Positions 17,338 through 18,624 of a stretch of 18,624 nucleotides of DNA are shown piece by piece (the first letter of the stretch is position 1; each line of letters starts with the position of its first letter). A program made the translations under genes and the position numbers. Source of the DNA: Siphonobacter sp047605205 (lineage in GTDB: Bacteria; Bacteroidota; Bacteroidia; Cytophagales; Spirosomataceae); NCBI GenBank assembly GCA_047605205.1, contig JASGGE010000073.1:1-18624 (forward strand), read 5' to 3'. The notes below the pieces were generated by a model. That model searched no databases and was not told the origin of the DNA. It saw nothing but the letters and a program-made list of their open reading frames with translations.

Positions 17338-17345
17338 CAAAGGTA
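17338..17345 (-). promoter_or_regulatory. putative pyrC promoter, -7 element
   Basis: Read on the minus strand this is TACCTTTG, a perfect TAnnTTTG. It predicts transcription from about 17331, with a leader of about 30 nt before ATG 17301. No TTTG -33 is seen at 17-23 bp spacing, which would fit a promoter that depends on an activator. Confidence 0.45.
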
Positions 17346-17388
17346 ATAAGGTTGGCCGCTATTCTGGTTATCACAATACATCTGTCTG

Positions 17389-17429
17389 TTTTTCAAATTG
17401 TGTGAGTTTGATCACACCAGATTGAAAAA
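17389..17429. promoter_or_regulatory. 41-bp inverted repeat with a CRP-like core, candidate operator
   Basis: The inner core is GTGTGA (17400-17405), six bases, then TCACAC (17412-17417). It contains TGTGA-N6-TCACA, identical to the E. coli CRP consensus half-sites. Outer arms TTTTTCAA (17389-17396) and TTGAAAAA (17422-17429) are also exact complements and nearly symmetric about the same centre. It lies about 77 bp upstream of the predicted pyrC transcript start. There is no T-run after the structure on either strand, so it is not an intrinsic terminator. Confidence 0.5.
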
Positions 17430-17527
17430 ATGTATTAACCAATCAGAACGTAGTGATTTTCTTTTTTAACTTCCTGCAATCCGATCTATCTATGTAAAAT
17501 TGTCTGCTCTAAACCAAGGCGTACGTT

Positions 17528-18624
17528 CTATTTCTCAATCCAGGCTATCCAGGCTTTTTTTTGTCTGAGATTTTTGTTTATGCCCATCAAATACGAAGTA
17601 GCCACCCAACTAGCAGGTATAAAACCCTTTAAGCCTGATCGTTCTAAGGGGAGAATAATTTTATCATCCTGAAAAACCAACCAGGCCTCTTTAGCCTCTT
17701 CTACTTTTTTTTCTACTTGTTTATCTTTTACAAAAACACGGGTAGAAATAGGGCTACGATATATCCATTGTAAAACCACCCATTTCTGTTTAACAGACTG
17801 GTCTCCCAAAGGCCACTTTGTGCCGGGAAGGGTAATGATATTTCGTTGCAGAGCGAGTCTTCCTTCTGCGGAAACAGCATCAGGGTTATGCTGATCTTGC
17901 TGGTAGTTATTTTCAAAGACCCAATGACCTGTACGGGTAAAATTTCCAGCATCGGCCATCAGAAAACGATACTGATTTTGAATAAAAGGCAGATTCACCA
18001 CCAATCCAAGTAAATAGATCAGCATGCTTATGCCTCCTACCCATTTCATAAATACCACTTTATGGAATACATACTTCACAATCAGGGCATATACTACAAT
18101 AAGCAACAATACTCCCTGAATACGTAACCAATCAGAAATAGCCCAGGCATTAAATACAGAGCCGGACCGCCCCCAAGCCATTGCCGCAGAACTTAACAAT
18201 ACCCAAGCCATTAATTGAATCCAGAAAAGCGTATCTGTATCTATTTCTTTTGATCGTAGTATTTTACGAATCGTTTGTGTATGATTTTTTAGCCAGATAA
18301 ACCCTGCAAGCCATATACTTACCCCCGCCAAAAGAGCTGTTAGCTTACCCAATTTGCCAGTTTCCCAGTATAACCACGAACCGTTCATGGTAACAAAAAA
18401 CAAGCCTGCATTGGCTAGTTTTACAAGGCTAATGGCTTCGGTATGTTCCCGATGCCAGGATCCGGAAAAATAGGCAATATTAATGCTTATCATCACCACT
18501 GACCACACTAAAGCTTTCCATCCTGCCTCTTTCCAAAGTATTACGATTAACCCGACAGGCCATATTAATAGTCCATTAGAATTAGTGCAGCTAGCAAGGC
18601 TAGCCCATAAGAAGGCTACACCCA
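17528..18624 (-). CDS. multi-pass membrane protein, 5' end beyond the window edge
   Basis: The frame is open from the stop at 17528 to the last base of the window, with no stop codon between 18509 and 18624, so the start lies outside. About 365 codons are visible. The extra upstream part reads GVAFLWASLASCTNSNGLLI then WPVGLIVIL, a membrane segment. The N-terminal 200-odd visible residues contain about seven or eight hydrophobic helices. A soluble tail of about 130 residues follows (from about NQYRFLMADAGN), rich in Lys, Trp and Val. The pattern SLASCTNSNGLLIWPVGL and the later GRSGSVFNAWAISDW recall uncharacterised GT39-like membrane proteins. That is inference only, and catalytic motifs, if any, would be in the missing N-terminus. 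It lies upstream of pyrC on the same strand; no clear terminator separates them. Confidence 0.7.
   Translation of the reverse strand, partial: GVAFLWASLASCTNSNGLLIWPVGLIVILWKEAGWKALVWSVVMISINIAYFSGSWHREHTEAISLVKLANAGLFFVTMNGSWLYWETGKLGKLTALLAGVSIWLAGFIWLKNHTQTIRKILRSKEIDTDTLFWIQLMAWVLLSSAAMAWGRSGSVFNAWAISDWLRIQGVLLLIVVYALIVKYVFHKVVFMKWVGGISMLIYLLGLVVNLPFIQNQYRFLMADAGNFTRTGHWVFENNYQQDQHNPDAVSAEGRLALQRNIITLPGTKWPLGDQSVKQKWVVLQWIYRSPISTRVFVKDKQVEKKVEEAKEAWLVFQDDKIILPLERSGLKGFIPASWVATSYLMGINKNLRQKKAWIAWIEK

Noticed and set aside
17389..17429. Intrinsic terminator for the right-edge membrane gene
   Set aside because: The arms carry T on the 5' side and A on the 3' side, so no U-run follows the hairpin on either strand; operator is the better reading.

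Overview
The window looks like ordinary chromosomal DNA from a Bacteroidota bacterium, most likely a Cytophagales relative (Spirosoma/Runella-like). The evidence is a SusC/SusD outer-membrane pair, a Bacteroidota-type Wzi-family barrel, a BatD protein, a Bacteroidota-type dihydroorotase, several TAnnTTTG (-7) promoter motifs and A-rich leaders in place of clear Shine-Dalgarno sites. The placement is inferred from gene content; no 16S or marker search was possible.

Layout. Positions 1-216 hold the 5' part of a minus-strand gene for a small secreted protein, cut by the left edge. A regulatory gap of 347 bp follows, then lutB and lutC (564-2536, +), the iron-sulfur and LUD subunits of the L-lactate oxidation system, closed by an intrinsic terminator. 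Next is a SusC/RagA TonB-dependent receptor with its SusD-type lipoprotein (2796-7525, +) and a strong terminator. A minus-strand single-POTRA BamA/D15-type barrel (7617-9008) is separated by a 462 bp gap from a plus-strand Wzi-like outer-membrane protein (9471-11048). That gap carries a promoter-like motif, three predicted hairpins and an orphan strong terminator, a good candidate for a small RNA. A minus-strand block follows: batD, aroC (chorismate synthase) and an ABC-F ATPase (uup-like). aroC and the ATPase gene are 2 nt apart and are probably co-transcribed. A small basic protein gene (15551-15790, +) shares a bidirectional terminator with the convergent dihydroorotase gene (15928-17301, -). 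A multi-pass membrane protein gene (17528-18624, -) runs off the right edge.

How they work together. lutBC and SusCD are separate transcription units of carbon metabolism and nutrient uptake. aroC and the dihydroorotase are unlinked housekeeping biosynthesis (aromatic amino acids, pyrimidines). The barrels, the Wzi-like protein and BatD are envelope functions.

I see no phage, transposon, CRISPR, tRNA, rRNA, toxin-antitoxin or defence system. The most interesting signals are non-coding: the candidate small RNA at about 9155-9325, and a 41-bp inverted repeat with a perfect CRP-like core upstream of the dihydroorotase gene. Two starts (at 9008 and 17301) and the right-edge partial gene differ from a longest-ORF reading.
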